Shown piece by piece: positions 18,240-26,372 of a stretch of DNA of 64,000 bases. Source of the DNA: Cystobacter fuscus DSM 2262. Lineage in GTDB: Bacteria; Myxococcota; Myxococcia; Myxococcales; Myxococcaceae. The first letter of the stretch is position 1; every line of letters starts with the position of its first letter. The DNA lies in contig NZ_ANAH02000064.1 in the NCBI RefSeq assembly GCF_000335475.2, positions 62,001 through 126,000 on the forward strand, given 5' to 3'. The notes under the pieces were generated by a model. That model was not told where the DNA came from and did no database searches. It worked only from the letters and a program-made list of their open reading frames with translations. The position numbers and the translations under genes were made by a program.

Positions 18240-19650
18240 CGTAGGCCTCCGTGCGGATCAGGTCATGAAGCATGCGCTGCACGCGGTACTCGTGCGTGCC
18301 CTTGAAGCGCTTCCAGGTGGCGACGAACTCGGCGTTCTCCTCGGGGGTGGGGGGGTGGCCCACGAGCAGCTTCCAGTAGTCGGTGACGGCGGCGATGGCG
18401 AAGGCATCGCTGTTGGCTCCGACCTGCGCCCACTCGGCGAGGTTGTTCACCTTCTGGCCGAAGAGGTAGCCGGTCTCCGGTGTCTGGCCGATGATCGGAG
18501 AGACATAAGAGAAGTACTTCTCGAGGCGGTTGGGCACGTAGCTGCCCCAGGTGCCACGTGGCTCATAGATGTAGATGCCCTGGAAGTTGCGGAAGGGATA
18601 GGTCAGCGGGTCGAGCGTGGCGTGGCAGGCCGCGCAGGCGGGCGCGGTCACTCCCGCGTGGTCGTAGTCGCGGGGCTCGCCGGGAATGCTGAAGAGGCCC
18701 TCCTGCCTGGCGATGTCGAGGCCCAGGTAGGCCCGATAGGCCTGGGACGCGGCGTTGCGTGGCATCGCGCTGAACATCACGAAGTAGAGGATGCTCCAAT
18801 GGGAGTTGATGTTGCCCGCGCGGTACTGCTCATCCAGGGTTTGCGTCGGCAGCGAGGGCACCGCCGTGTAGCGGGTGGGGTTGCTCTCCCGGCGCACGTA
18901 GTACTTCGCCGTCATCACCTCGCGCGCGTCGTGGTCGTCGATCTGCGTGTAGGCGTAGAGCGCGTAGTCGTCATAATAGTCGGCGAGGGGATTGCTCCCG
19001 GTGTCCTCCGGGCCCGCCTTGAACGTGCCCACCGGGCGGATCTTCGGGTGGGCCAGCTTCCACAGTTGCCCATTCTTGCCGCGCCAGAACTCGCTCTGGG
19101 AGCACCGGTCCAGTTCGGCATCCAGCCGGGCGAGCTGGTCGTTACGGCTCAACGCACTGAACTCCTGGTGCTGCGCGTAGGTGGGCGGCACGCCGCAGAC
19201 GTCGAGCAGCATGCGCTTGTAGGCGAAGCGCGCGTCGTAGCGGCACACGTCGTAGCGGGGATTGTTGTCACCCTCCTGGCAGCGGCCGGTGTCCACGGGC
19301 ACGCTGTTGGGATCCGCCGGTGAGGTGCCGCGCTGGATCTCCACGAGGTTGGACACGCCGTCACCGTCGGCGTCCTCCGTCTCGGCGGCATTGAGTGCCG
19401 TGGGGAGCGCGGCCGCGAAGTCCGTGTCGGACAGGGGGCGCGCCGCTTGGGGCACCAGGTGGGGCTCCAGCCCGGCGCCGAAGACGTTTCGTTGGGGCGG
19501 CGCGATGTGGCAGTAGTTGCAGGACGGCTGCCGTCCCGTACACGCGGGCGCCGAAGGGTAGGTGGAGCAGAACACTCCTCCCGCGGGAGGTTTGGCCAAC
19601 GCGCCCCCCGCGAGGCAGAGGGTGGCTGCCAGTATGAGTCGTCGAAGCAC
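18229..19650 (-). CDS. Secreted di-haem c-type protein, DUF1588-like
   Basis: This is a 473-residue exported protein with a signal peptide (residues 1-19, ALA cleavage). It has two haem-c attachment motifs, CNYCH at 44-48 and CAACH at 339-343. A DADGDGVSN calcium-loop repeat sits between them near residue 95. The second motif lies in a context (TAPACAACHATLDPLTYPF) much like DUF1588 proteins, where a Cys-His haem site is followed by DP. It is the first gene of a minus-strand set of four exported proteins and probably carries electrons for an oxidation at the cell surface. The upstream 321 bases should hold its promoter. The physiological substrate cannot be read from sequence. Confidence 0.65.
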   Translation of the reverse strand: MLRRLILAATLCLAGGALAKPPAGGVFCSTYPSAPACTGRQPSCNYCHIAPPQRNVFGAGLEPHLVPQAARPLSDTDFAAALPTALNAAETEDADGDGVSNLVEIQRGTSPADPNSVPVDTGRCQEGDNNPRYDVCRYDARFAYKRMLLDVCGVPPTYAQHQEFSALSRNDQLARLDAELDRCSQSEFWRGKNGQLWKLAHPKIRPVGTFKAGPEDTGSNPLADYYDDYALYAYTQIDDHDAREVMTAKYYVRRESNPTRYTAVPSLPTQTLDEQYRAGNINSHWSILYFVMFSAMPRNAASQAYRAYLGLDIARQEGLFSIPGEPRDYDHAGVTAPACAACHATLDPLTYPFRNFQGIYIYEPRGTWGSYVPNRLEKYFSYVSPIIGQTPETGYLFGQKVNNLAEWAQVGANSDAFAIAAVTDYWKLLVGHPPTPEENAEFVATWKRFKGTHEYRVQRMLHDLIRTEAYGAP

Positions 19651-19971
19651 CAGTGCTCCTCGGTGAAAAGGGTCCGGTGCAGAAACACGCCAACGGCATT
19701 CTGATGAAAAACCGCGAGACGATTTCTTCCAGCAAGCGCCCCCTGCGGATTGGCTTTTCTGCTTCTGGGCCCTGCGGTGTCTCTAGGGGTGACAACCCGC
19801 ATCGGGAAGATCGACCTGGCGCTCACCCTCGAAATCGATGTCCCTGGGCTGGATCAGCGCGAGACACGGGCGCTGGGACGCCAGCCTGCCCTCCGCGGTC
19901 TCGCCGCCACGCCGCGTGACCCCTCGTCGTATGCTCCGAGTCCTCCATCCCATAGCGAGGCGAGGCCGTTC
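19651..19971. promoter_or_regulatory. Divergent promoter region
   Basis: This 321-base stretch separates the di-haem operon from the ECF sigma gene. It must carry promoters for both directions. I see no clear -35/-10 pair or operator. An open frame begins at an ATG at 19750 and runs into the sigma gene, but its codon use is poor and it adds no sigma-factor homology. Confidence 0.4.
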
Positions 19972-20511
19972 GTGGCAGGAGCCACCCCATCCCCATTGAA
20001 GGCCATCACTGGAGGGAAGAAGAGCCGGAGCGAGTTCCTGCGCGAGCTGTACACCGCGTATGGCGGCAGCGTGTATGGGCGCTGCCTCTTTCTGTTGAAG
20101 AACCCCGCGAACGCGGAGGACGCGATGCAAGAGGTGTTCGCCCGCGCCCTCAACTCCGCGGACGAATTTCGCGTGGGCTCCTCGCCCCTGGCGTGGTTGC
20201 TGAAGATCGCCACCCATCACTGTCTCAACCTGCTGCGCGCGGAGCAGGCCCCCTGGCGGCGCTGGTTCGAGCTGACCGCCCTGGCCCGTCCGAAGGCGGA
20301 TGGGGGAGAGCTGAAGATGGAGGCGCGGGAGCTGGTGCGCTCGCTGCTGTCCCGGGTGGACCTGGAGACGCAGGCGGCGGTGGTGCACTACTGGGTGGAC
20401 GGAATGACGCTGGAGGAGGTGGCCGCGATCCTGGAGCGTTCGGTGCCCACGGTGCGCAAGCGGCTGGAGCGGTTCGCCGCCCTGACGAACGAGGAGCTGA
20501 AGGTCTCATGA
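19972..20511 (+). CDS. ECF-type RNA polymerase sigma factor
   Basis: This is a sigma-70 family protein of about 179 residues with the two-domain ECF plan. Region 2 (about residues 18-90) contains NAEDAMQEVFARA, the helix that contacts core polymerase and the -10 element. Region 4 (about 120-172) has the helix-turn-helix MTLEEVAAILERSVPTVRKRL. The start is uncertain: the frame is open to 19750, but only the part from about 20020 has sigma homology. A GTG at 19972 with an upstream GAGGCGAGG is my choice, and a TTG at 19996 is also possible. The stop overlaps the anti-sigma start (ATGA), which marks a classic sigma/anti-sigma pair. The controlled genes probably include the caspase downstream. 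Confidence 0.8.
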   Translation: MAGATPSPLKAITGGKKSRSEFLRELYTAYGGSVYGRCLFLLKNPANAEDAMQEVFARALNSADEFRVGSSPLAWLLKIATHHCLNLLRAEQAPWRRWFELTALARPKADGGELKMEARELVRSLLSRVDLETQAAVVHYWVDGMTLEEVAAILERSVPTVRKRLERFAALTNEELKVS

Positions 20512-21254
20512 GCACTCACCCCTTGGAATGGACGCTGCGGCGGTTGCACGCCGGAGAGCTTCCCGGCCCGGAGACCCAGCAGATCCAGGCGCATGTGTCC
20601 TCGTGCGCGGAGTGTCACGAGGTGATGAAGGGCCTCGAGGCGGACCAGGCCCGCTTCGAGGCGGAGGTTCCCTTCGACCGCTTCGCGGCCAATGTGGAGC
20701 GCGCCCTGCGCAAGCCGCCACCTTCCCGGCCCCGGTTCCATGGTGTGCTGATCGCCGTGGCGGCCACGGTCCTGGTGGTGGTGGCGGCCCGTCCGATGCT
20801 CTCGTCGTCTCCTTCCCTCAACCGGCTCAAGGGCGGAGCCTCCGCGGAGCTGCGTATCGGCGGCGATGGGCCCCAGCGCGCGATCCAACCGGGTGACACC
20901 GAGGCGCTCCTCCCGGACGAGCGGGTACGCCTGGGGTATGTGGCGGGTTCCTACCGGTACGTGATGGCGGTGTCCGTGGACGATACCGGTGAGGTGTCGG
21001 CGCTCTATTCCGAGCAGGGGATGAGCCTCCCCGTCGAAGCAGGAGCCGGCAGACATTGGCTGCCCGAGAGCGTGCAGTTCACGGGCACGGGCCACGAGCG
21101 GGTGGTGTTGGTGCTCTCCGAGAACCCGTTGAGGGTGGAGACCGTGCAGGCGGCGGCCCGGCGGGGCTGGGAGGCCGCGGGAGGCAAGGTGGCGGCCATG
21201 TCCACGCTGGGCGTGGAGGGTGAGGAGCTCCATTGGCTGCTGCTCAAGCCTTGA
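20508..21254 (+). CDS. Membrane anti-sigma factor with zinc-binding motif
   Basis: This is a 248-residue protein. The N-terminal cytoplasmic part has the zinc anti-sigma signature H29-x3-C33-x2-C36. One membrane helix (about residues 76-96) follows, and then a periplasmic beta-rich domain of about 150 residues. Such proteins hold the ECF factor inactive at the membrane until a signal is sensed. It is coupled to the sigma gene by an ATGA overlap, and its 3' end overlaps the caspase gene by 22 bases. The stimulus is unknown. The periplasmic domain contains no protease motif and could be the sensor or the contact site for the caspase-like product. Confidence 0.8.
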   Translation: MSTHPLEWTLRRLHAGELPGPETQQIQAHVSSCAECHEVMKGLEADQARFEAEVPFDRFAANVERALRKPPPSRPRFHGVLIAVAATVLVVVAARPMLSSSPSLNRLKGGASAELRIGGDGPQRAIQPGDTEALLPDERVRLGYVAGSYRYVMAVSVDDTGEVSALYSEQGMSLPVEAGAGRHWLPESVQFTGTGHERVVLVLSENPLRVETVQAAARRGWEAAGGKVAAMSTLGVEGEELHWLLLKP

Positions 21255-22852
21255 GGCGCCTGGCGGATCATGCCCGGGTGCTCGTCCTGGGCGTGTTGCT
21301 GGCAACGGCCGTGCAGGCGCAGCCGCTGCGCCGCTTCGCCCTGGTGGCGGGCAACGACGAGGGCGGCGCGGGCACCCGGCCCCTGCGGTTCGCGAAGGAC
21401 GATGCGCGCAAGATGCACGACCTCCTGGTGCGACTGGGGGGCGTGGAGCCCGGCGATGCGCGACTGCTGCTGGACGAGTCCGCGGAGGACTTCCTCCAGT
21501 CGCTCGCCAGGCTGGAAACGCGCGTCCAAGCGGCACGGGCTCGGGGCGAGCGCACCTCGCTTCTTGTCTACTACTCGGGCCATGCGAAGGACGACTCGCT
21601 GCGGATGGGAGACAGCGCGCTGAACCTGGAGGCGCTCAAGCGCCGGCTGGCGGCGACGCCCGTGGACATCCGCATCGCCATCCTGGACTCGTGCCGCTCC
21701 GGGGCGCTCACGCGGAGGAAGGGCGCCCGGCGCGCTCCCTCCTTCGTCGTCGACACGGGCACCGTGCAGGAAAGCCGGGGGCTCGTCATCCTCACCTCCA
21801 GCTCGGCGGACGAGGACTCGCAGGAGTCGGATCTGCTGGGGGGCAGCTATTTCTCCCATCACCTGGTCAGCGGACTGATGGGGGACGCGGACCGTTCCGC
21901 GGATGGCCAGGTGACACTCTTCGAGGCCTACTCCCATGCCTATGCCCGCACCGTGGCGGACACCGCGGACAGCAGCGCGGGGGCCCAGCACCCGACCTTC
22001 AGCTACGACATGGCTGGCCAGGGCGACCTGGTGTTGACGAGTCCGCGGGGGAGCGACGAGGGCCTGCTGGTGCCTCGCACCGCGCCCGTGGGGGACTACT
22101 ACTTCGTGAACCCTCGTGGCCTCGTGGTGGCGGAGCTGCACAAGGCCGCGGACTCCGAGCGGAGGCTCGCCCTGGCCCCGGGCACGTATACGGTGAAGCG
22201 GAGGATGACGGACCGGCTGCGCGTGGGCGAGGCCGAGGTCCAGCGCGGGCGCACCACGGTGCTCGACGAGTCGCGGCTGCGGGACACGCCCTTCTCGGAT
22301 GATCCGGTGAAAGGCGTGCCTTCCCGGGGGCGTGACCCCCTTTCGTATTGGACGGTGGGTCTCGCCCTCGGACATCACTCCTTCTTCGATACCTCCACCC
22401 GCGACAACCTCTTCCCCTACGTGCCCCTGATGGCTCTGGAATTGGGCCTGCACGATTACTTGCGCGAGGGCTGGAGCTGGACCTTCGATCTGGCGCTGGG
22501 CATGCAAAATGCCAGGCTGGGGTTGCCCACCCTCGAGGGCACGCGCTACCGCTATTCGCTGCTGAACGTGGGGACTTCGCTGTTGGTCGAGTGGCCCCTG
22601 GGTCGCGTGTCTCCCTTCATTGGACCGCGGCTCGCCTACCTGGGCATGCAGCGCGACTTCGAGGATGTGAACTTCCCGGATCAACGGTATGGGATGCTCA
22701 CCCCAGGTGTCGTGGCGGGCGTGCGCTGGCGGCCCTTGGAGCGTGTCGAGTTCACCGGGAACCTCCGCCTCCACTACTTCTTCTACAACGTCGATTATCA
22801 GCGCTCCCTCGGGTACTGGGAGTTCCTGGTCATCGCGAAGTACCGCCTCTGA
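21233..22852 (+). CDS. Exported caspase-like (C14) protease with beta-rich C-terminal domain
   Basis: This is a 539-residue protein with a signal peptide (about residues 10-29). Residues 33-275 form a caspase/metacaspase-type domain with the catalytic pair His117 (YYSGHA) and Cys154 (LDSCRSG). A linker and a small beta domain (about 285-355) follow. The last 170 residues (about 370-539) alternate hydrophobic and polar residues, are rich in aromatics and end in a strand (KYRL), which resembles an outer-membrane beta-barrel. The TTG start lies inside the anti-sigma gene behind a GAGGAG site, so synthesis is coupled. Target unknown. Caspase domains beside ECF/anti-sigma pairs are known in myxobacteria; the barrel reading is my inference. 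Confidence 0.72.
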   Translation: MAAAQALRRLADHARVLVLGVLLATAVQAQPLRRFALVAGNDEGGAGTRPLRFAKDDARKMHDLLVRLGGVEPGDARLLLDESAEDFLQSLARLETRVQAARARGERTSLLVYYSGHAKDDSLRMGDSALNLEALKRRLAATPVDIRIAILDSCRSGALTRRKGARRAPSFVVDTGTVQESRGLVILTSSSADEDSQESDLLGGSYFSHHLVSGLMGDADRSADGQVTLFEAYSHAYARTVADTADSSAGAQHPTFSYDMAGQGDLVLTSPRGSDEGLLVPRTAPVGDYYFVNPRGLVVAELHKAADSERRLALAPGTYTVKRRMTDRLRVGEAEVQRGRTTVLDESRLRDTPFSDDPVKGVPSRGRDPLSYWTVGLALGHHSFFDTSTRDNLFPYVPLMALELGLHDYLREGWSWTFDLALGMQNARLGLPTLEGTRYRYSLLNVGTSLLVEWPLGRVSPFIGPRLAYLGMQRDFEDVNFPDQRYGMLTPGVVAGVRWRPLERVEFTGNLRLHYFFYNVDYQRSLGYWEFLVIAKYRL

Positions 22853-22866
22853 AAGGAAAGACAGGC

Positions 22867-23817
22867 ATGATGCGGACCCGGCTCTTGCTTCTGGGCTGCC
22901 TCGCCACCGCGTGCGGTGGGAATATCTCCAACGACGATCTCCAGTTCCTCAACGCGCTGCCAACGCGAGAGCTCCTGTCCGCCAAGCTGCCTGGAGCCGA
23001 GAGTGTCAGGAGAATGGGAATCTCGCGTCAGCGCGTGGACTCGCTGGCGCTGGGTGAACCCTCTCGACTCTATGACATCACTCGCCAGGCAGCGGACGAG
23101 TTCAACGGAGGGTTCGATGGAGTGCTCTCCATCTTGGAGGAGACTCGAAAGAGTCCTCCGACGACACGCGCGCCGGAGCTCCGCATCTGGGGGCCGGCGC
23201 AAGACCCGGGCAATCCCGGCCACGAGATGCGAATCATGATGACGCGCGAGGCCGAGCGCTTCGACTACCGGGTCCAGTTTCGACCCATGGGCTCGGACGA
23301 GGAGGCGTGGTGGTCCGCCCTGGTGGGGAGCTTCCAGTCGGAAGGTGGGCCGCGTCAGGGCAAGGGGACGCTGAGCATCTTCATGGCGGAGGTGATGGAG
23401 CACGGCCTCAACGTGCCTTGGATGTCGGATCTGAAGCGATTGGACATCGACTACCAGACGAGTACGTTGCCCAGCAGCGTGCGGATGCACTTCATCCCCG
23501 TGAGTGGGTTCGAGCTGGACTACGCCTACCACGAGTTTCCTGGAGGCTCGGGGGAGATGAGGTTCTCGCGCGAGAACCTCGACATCTACCCCGGCGAACA
23601 GAAGGAGACGCTGGCCATCCTCAGCCGTTGGACGCAAGACCAGGGGGGCATGGCCATCGTGGAGGCAACGGGCGGAGACGTGCCCACGGATTTCACCGTC
23701 ACCCTTGTCGAGTGTTGGGATGCCAGCTTCCGGACCACCTACGAGAAGCGAAGCTGGGATGCGGACGAGGAGGGCAATGCCTCCTCCTGCCCGGACGTCT
23801 CTCCGCTGGGAGAGTGA
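22867..23817 (+). CDS. Lipoprotein of unknown function downstream of the caspase
   Basis: This is a 316-residue protein with a short lipoprotein leader (ATAC, Cys about residue 16). The body is a mixed beta-rich domain without recognised motif; it has two Cys near the C-terminus (about residues 283 and 308) that could pair. It starts 14 bases after the caspase-like gene and is read in the same direction, so it probably belongs to the same ECF-controlled unit. The ATG at 22867 was chosen because it gives the leader; the frame upstream overlaps the caspase gene. Function unknown. A partner or substrate of the caspase-like protein at the envelope is conceivable from linkage only. Confidence 0.65.
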   Translation: MMRTRLLLLGCLATACGGNISNDDLQFLNALPTRELLSAKLPGAESVRRMGISRQRVDSLALGEPSRLYDITRQAADEFNGGFDGVLSILEETRKSPPTTRAPELRIWGPAQDPGNPGHEMRIMMTREAERFDYRVQFRPMGSDEEAWWSALVGSFQSEGGPRQGKGTLSIFMAEVMEHGLNVPWMSDLKRLDIDYQTSTLPSSVRMHFIPVSGFELDYAYHEFPGGSGEMRFSRENLDIYPGEQKETLAILSRWTQDQGGMAIVEATGGDVPTDFTVTLVECWDASFRTTYEKRSWDADEEGNASSCPDVSPLGE

Positions 23818-23844
23818 GGACCCCGGGGTTAGACTCCGGGGTCC

Positions 23845-24501
23845 ATGAGCCCCGCTCCCCTGCGCTTCTTCTTCGATTACGTCTCGCCGTACGCGTACCT
23901 CGCCTGGACGCAGCTTCCCGCCCTGGCCGAGCGTCATGGCCGCGCGCTGGAAGTGGTGCCGGTGCTCTTCGCCGGCGTGCTCAATGCGCTTGGAACCATG
24001 GGGCCCGCGGAGGTGCCCGCCAAACGGTTCTACATCTACAAGCACACCCACCGGCTCGCCCATGACCTCGGCGTGCCCTTCGCCTTCCCCTCGGCGCACC
24101 CCTTCAATCCGTTGCTCGCGCTCCGGGTGACGGCCGCCGTACGGGAGGCGGATGCCCGGAAGCGGCTCGTCTCCGCGCTGTTCTCGGCGGCGTGGGCGGG
24201 CGGGGGCGGCCTCGTGGAGCCCGAGCGCGTGGGCGCCTGTGTGAGCGCGGTGGGGCTGGAGGCCCAGGCGTTGCTCGCCGCCGCGGGGACGCCGGACGTG
24301 AAGGATCAGGTGCGCCGCGGCACCGAGGAGCTGCTCGCGCTGGGAGGCTTCGGCGTTCCCACCGTCCTCGCGGACCAGGAGCTCTTCTTCGGTGTCGACT
24401 CCCTGGGGCACCTGGAGCGCTTCCTGCGCGGGGAGGATCCACTCTCCCCCGAGGAGCGCGAACGCCTGCGGACCCTCCCCATGGCCGCGTCCCGTCTCTG
24501 A
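23845..24501 (+). CDS. 2-hydroxychromene-2-carboxylate isomerase family (DsbA-like) protein
   Basis: This is a 218-residue thioredoxin-fold protein of the NahD/GST-kappa type. The N-terminal FDYVSPYAYLAW carries the Ser (SPY) used with glutathione by this family. The helical insert (about 65-165) and the C-terminal GGFGVPTVLADQELFFG (with cis-Pro) are in place. NahD-type enzymes isomerise an intermediate of naphthalene breakdown; many relatives act on other substrates, so the exact reaction here is open. It converges with the FAD monooxygenase gene with 4 bases between stops. A 45-base internal segment (23904-23948) recurs exactly at 26178-26222. Confidence 0.75.
   Translation: MSPAPLRFFFDYVSPYAYLAWTQLPALAERHGRALEVVPVLFAGVLNALGTMGPAEVPAKRFYIYKHTHRLAHDLGVPFAFPSAHPFNPLLALRVTAAVREADARKRLVSALFSAAWAGGGGLVEPERVGACVSAVGLEAQALLAAAGTPDVKDQVRRGTEELLALGGFGVPTVLADQELFFGVDSLGHLERFLRGEDPLSPEERERLRTLPMAASRL
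23904..23948 (+). repeat. 45-bp direct repeat, copy inside the isomerase gene
   Basis: This is an exact 45-base match to 26178-26222, followed by one mismatch and four further matching bases. This copy encodes residues about 21-35 of the isomerase and is therefore the probable source. Confidence 0.9.
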
Positions 24502-24505
24502 GCGC

Positions 24506-25903
24506 TCACAACCAGGCGGGGCGCAGGGACGGGGGCAGCCGCCGGGCGAGCCGGTTCACCACCCCGCGGCCCACCTGCACGAGGCCCTCCCTGTCCAGCA
24601 TCGACTCGGGGGTGCGCAGCATGTGCATGACCTCGAGGAAGCGCCGGGTGCCGGCCTCGGAGAAGAAGAGCGAGCCCACGAGCTGCCGCTGCACCTGGCT
24701 GGTGAGCCGCTGCACCCACGTGGCCTTGTCGCCCAGCTCCCACAAGGTGTCATCGCCGCGGACCATGCCCCAGGGCACCTGGTGCAGTTCGGCCAGTCGC
24801 TTCTGGAAGGTGTGGCACATCCCGGCACCGTCCTCCCTCAGGCACGCATCCAGCAGCAGGGCGCTCAGGCCCGCCACGGTCATGCCCTGACCATAGGCCG
24901 GGTTGAAGACACAGGCCGCGTCTCCCAGCACCACGAAGCCCTCGGGCCAGTGGGCGACCCGCTCGTAGTGGCGCCACCGGTTGCGGGCCCCGCGGAACGT
25001 GTGGATGGGGGAGAGGGGCTCGGCGTCCTGGATCAGCTCGGCGATGGCGGGCAGGGGCAGCTCGCGGGCCAGCGCGAGGAAGTCCGTGTCATCCGTCGGC
25101 ATCGGGTGGTTGCCGGCTCCCAGGAGGGTGACGATCATCTGCTCGCCCTCCACGCGGCACACGGCGCCGCTGTAGGGCCTGGCGGGGAACTCGGGCGACG
25201 TGCCGATGATGACCCAGTCCCCCAGTCGCTCCACCTGGCGATTGGGGGGCACGCGGTACCAGCGGGTGGCGTAGGCCAGGCCGGGGCGGATGAGCTGCTC
25301 GGGCGGAAGCGCGCGTCCCAGGGCTTGCAGCCACTGGGGGGCGTGCGAACCGCGCCCGCTGGCATCCACCACCAGGTCCGCCTCCAGCACCTGCTCGGTG
25401 TCCGTGGACGCGCCTTCTTTCAGCACCACCCCTCGTATCCGGCCGCCCCGCTCCCCCTGGAGCCGGGAGACGGACGTGCCCGTGCGCACGGTCAGCTGGG
25501 GCAGGGCGCGCAGCCGGCCTTGCAGGCACCACTCCAGCAGGGCGCGGCTGCTCGCCACCGAGCGCACCCCGGAGCGGAAGCGCGGCAGCAATTGCCCCTG
25601 GAAGAGGATGCGGGTGTTCTCGCCATAGTCGAAGGTGAGGGCGCCGTGGGATTCCAGCTCGGCGATGAGCCCGGGGAAGAGCCGCTCGAAGATCTGACAT
25701 CCGCGCGCCATGAGGTTGTGCACGTGGCTGGCCTGGGGCACGCCGCGCCGGGGCACGGGACTGTCCGGCAGCGCGTCCTGGTCGAGCACCGTCACCCGCT
25801 CGAAGTGGTCCGCGAGCACTCGCGCGGTGCTCAGTCCGGTGACGCTGGCGCCGATGACCACGGCGTGGCTTCGGCCTTGGAGGGAATGGGGAGCAGTCGT
25901 CAT
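24506..25903 (-). CDS. FAD-dependent monooxygenase/oxidoreductase
   Basis: This is a 465-residue flavoprotein. The N-terminal dinucleotide fold has GASVTGLSTARVL, a slightly divergent GxGxxG, with the acidic end of strand 2 in VLDQD. A DASGRGS segment near residue 182 and the second FAD motif GFVVLGDAACVFNPAYGQGM near residue 325 place it in the group of aromatic hydroxylases, halogenases and squalene-epoxidase-like enzymes. No Trp-rich halogenase motif (WxWxIP) is visible, so a monooxygenase is more likely. Substrate unknown. The gene stands alone between a convergent isomerase gene and a non-coding debris region. It could act on a small aromatic or isoprenoid compound. Confidence 0.7.
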   Translation of the reverse strand: MTTAPHSLQGRSHAVVIGASVTGLSTARVLADHFERVTVLDQDALPDSPVPRRGVPQASHVHNLMARGCQIFERLFPGLIAELESHGALTFDYGENTRILFQGQLLPRFRSGVRSVASSRALLEWCLQGRLRALPQLTVRTGTSVSRLQGERGGRIRGVVLKEGASTDTEQVLEADLVVDASGRGSHAPQWLQALGRALPPEQLIRPGLAYATRWYRVPPNRQVERLGDWVIIGTSPEFPARPYSGAVCRVEGEQMIVTLLGAGNHPMPTDDTDFLALARELPLPAIAELIQDAEPLSPIHTFRGARNRWRHYERVAHWPEGFVVLGDAACVFNPAYGQGMTVAGLSALLLDACLREDGAGMCHTFQKRLAELHQVPWGMVRGDDTLWELGDKATWVQRLTSQVQRQLVGSLFFSEAGTRRFLEVMHMLRTPESMLDREGLVQVGRGVVNRLARRLPPSLRPAWL

Positions 25904-26123
25904 GGCCCCAGGTTTACCCCAGCCCCCCGGGGGCGCCTCAACCGGGCGGGCGCCGGAGGCGCGGCGGCTCCTGATGCACGGTCATCTTTCAGTCACGCTT
26001 CAGCGGACGTTCACCGGAACGGGAAAAGAGAACCCATGTCGCACTGAGCGCGCGAGCGTCCGGGGCTGGATGTGTTTATCTTTCACTCGTGTGAAAAGCG
26101 TTTGCTCTGGGAGTGTTGATGAT

Positions 26124-26183
26124 CTCAGCGGCAACCGCGTCCTCGTCATCGACGACGCGTTCCTGCTCGCCGTGGCGCTGGAC
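26124..26183 (+). pseudogene. Possible receiver-domain fragment
   Basis: Read from 26124, the bases encode LSGNRVLVIDDAFLLAVALD, which looks like the first strand and acidic pair of a CheY-like receiver (VLVIDD). The similarity stops where the 45-base repeat begins. Only about 20 residues are present, so this is weak evidence of a broken gene. Confidence 0.3.
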
Positions 26184-26222
26184 GCAGCTTCCCGCCCTGG
26201 CCGAGCGTCATGGCCGCGCGCT
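26178..26222 (+). repeat. 45-bp direct repeat, ectopic copy
   Basis: This is the exact second copy of 23904-23948, about 2.27 kb downstream in the same orientation. It is outside any intact gene and abuts the receiver-like fragment. Confidence 0.9.
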
Positions 26223-26372
26223 CGAAGGATACACCCCGCGCGAGCGCGCCCTTGCCGCGGCGGCCCGGCGGCCTACCGCTCGCGCGCTGGCCGCGGCGAC
26301 GCGGGAAGGGCGATGGCTCGCCCACCCCCATCGCGAGGCATGGTGCTCCGGGAGAGTGGTTAACGTCTGGGT

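Larger units (their letters stand above)
25904..26372. other. Intergenic debris region
   Basis: This 469-base stretch has no convincing intact gene. It contains a fragment resembling the start of a response-regulator receiver domain (26124-26183), directly followed by a 45-base copy of the isomerase gene (26178-26222), then GC-rich sequence without clear coding character. The promoter for the large hybrid kinase and that of the FAD enzyme should lie here. It looks like a site of past rearrangement. Confidence 0.55.

Noticed and set aside
19750-19971. Upstream extension of the ECF sigma factor to an ATG
   Set aside because: Codon use is atypical and no sigma homology is added. A later start is more likely.
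26224-26372. Possible small gene between the repeat and the hybrid kinase
   Set aside because: Frames are Arg/Ala-rich with no start signal and overlap the kinase start region.
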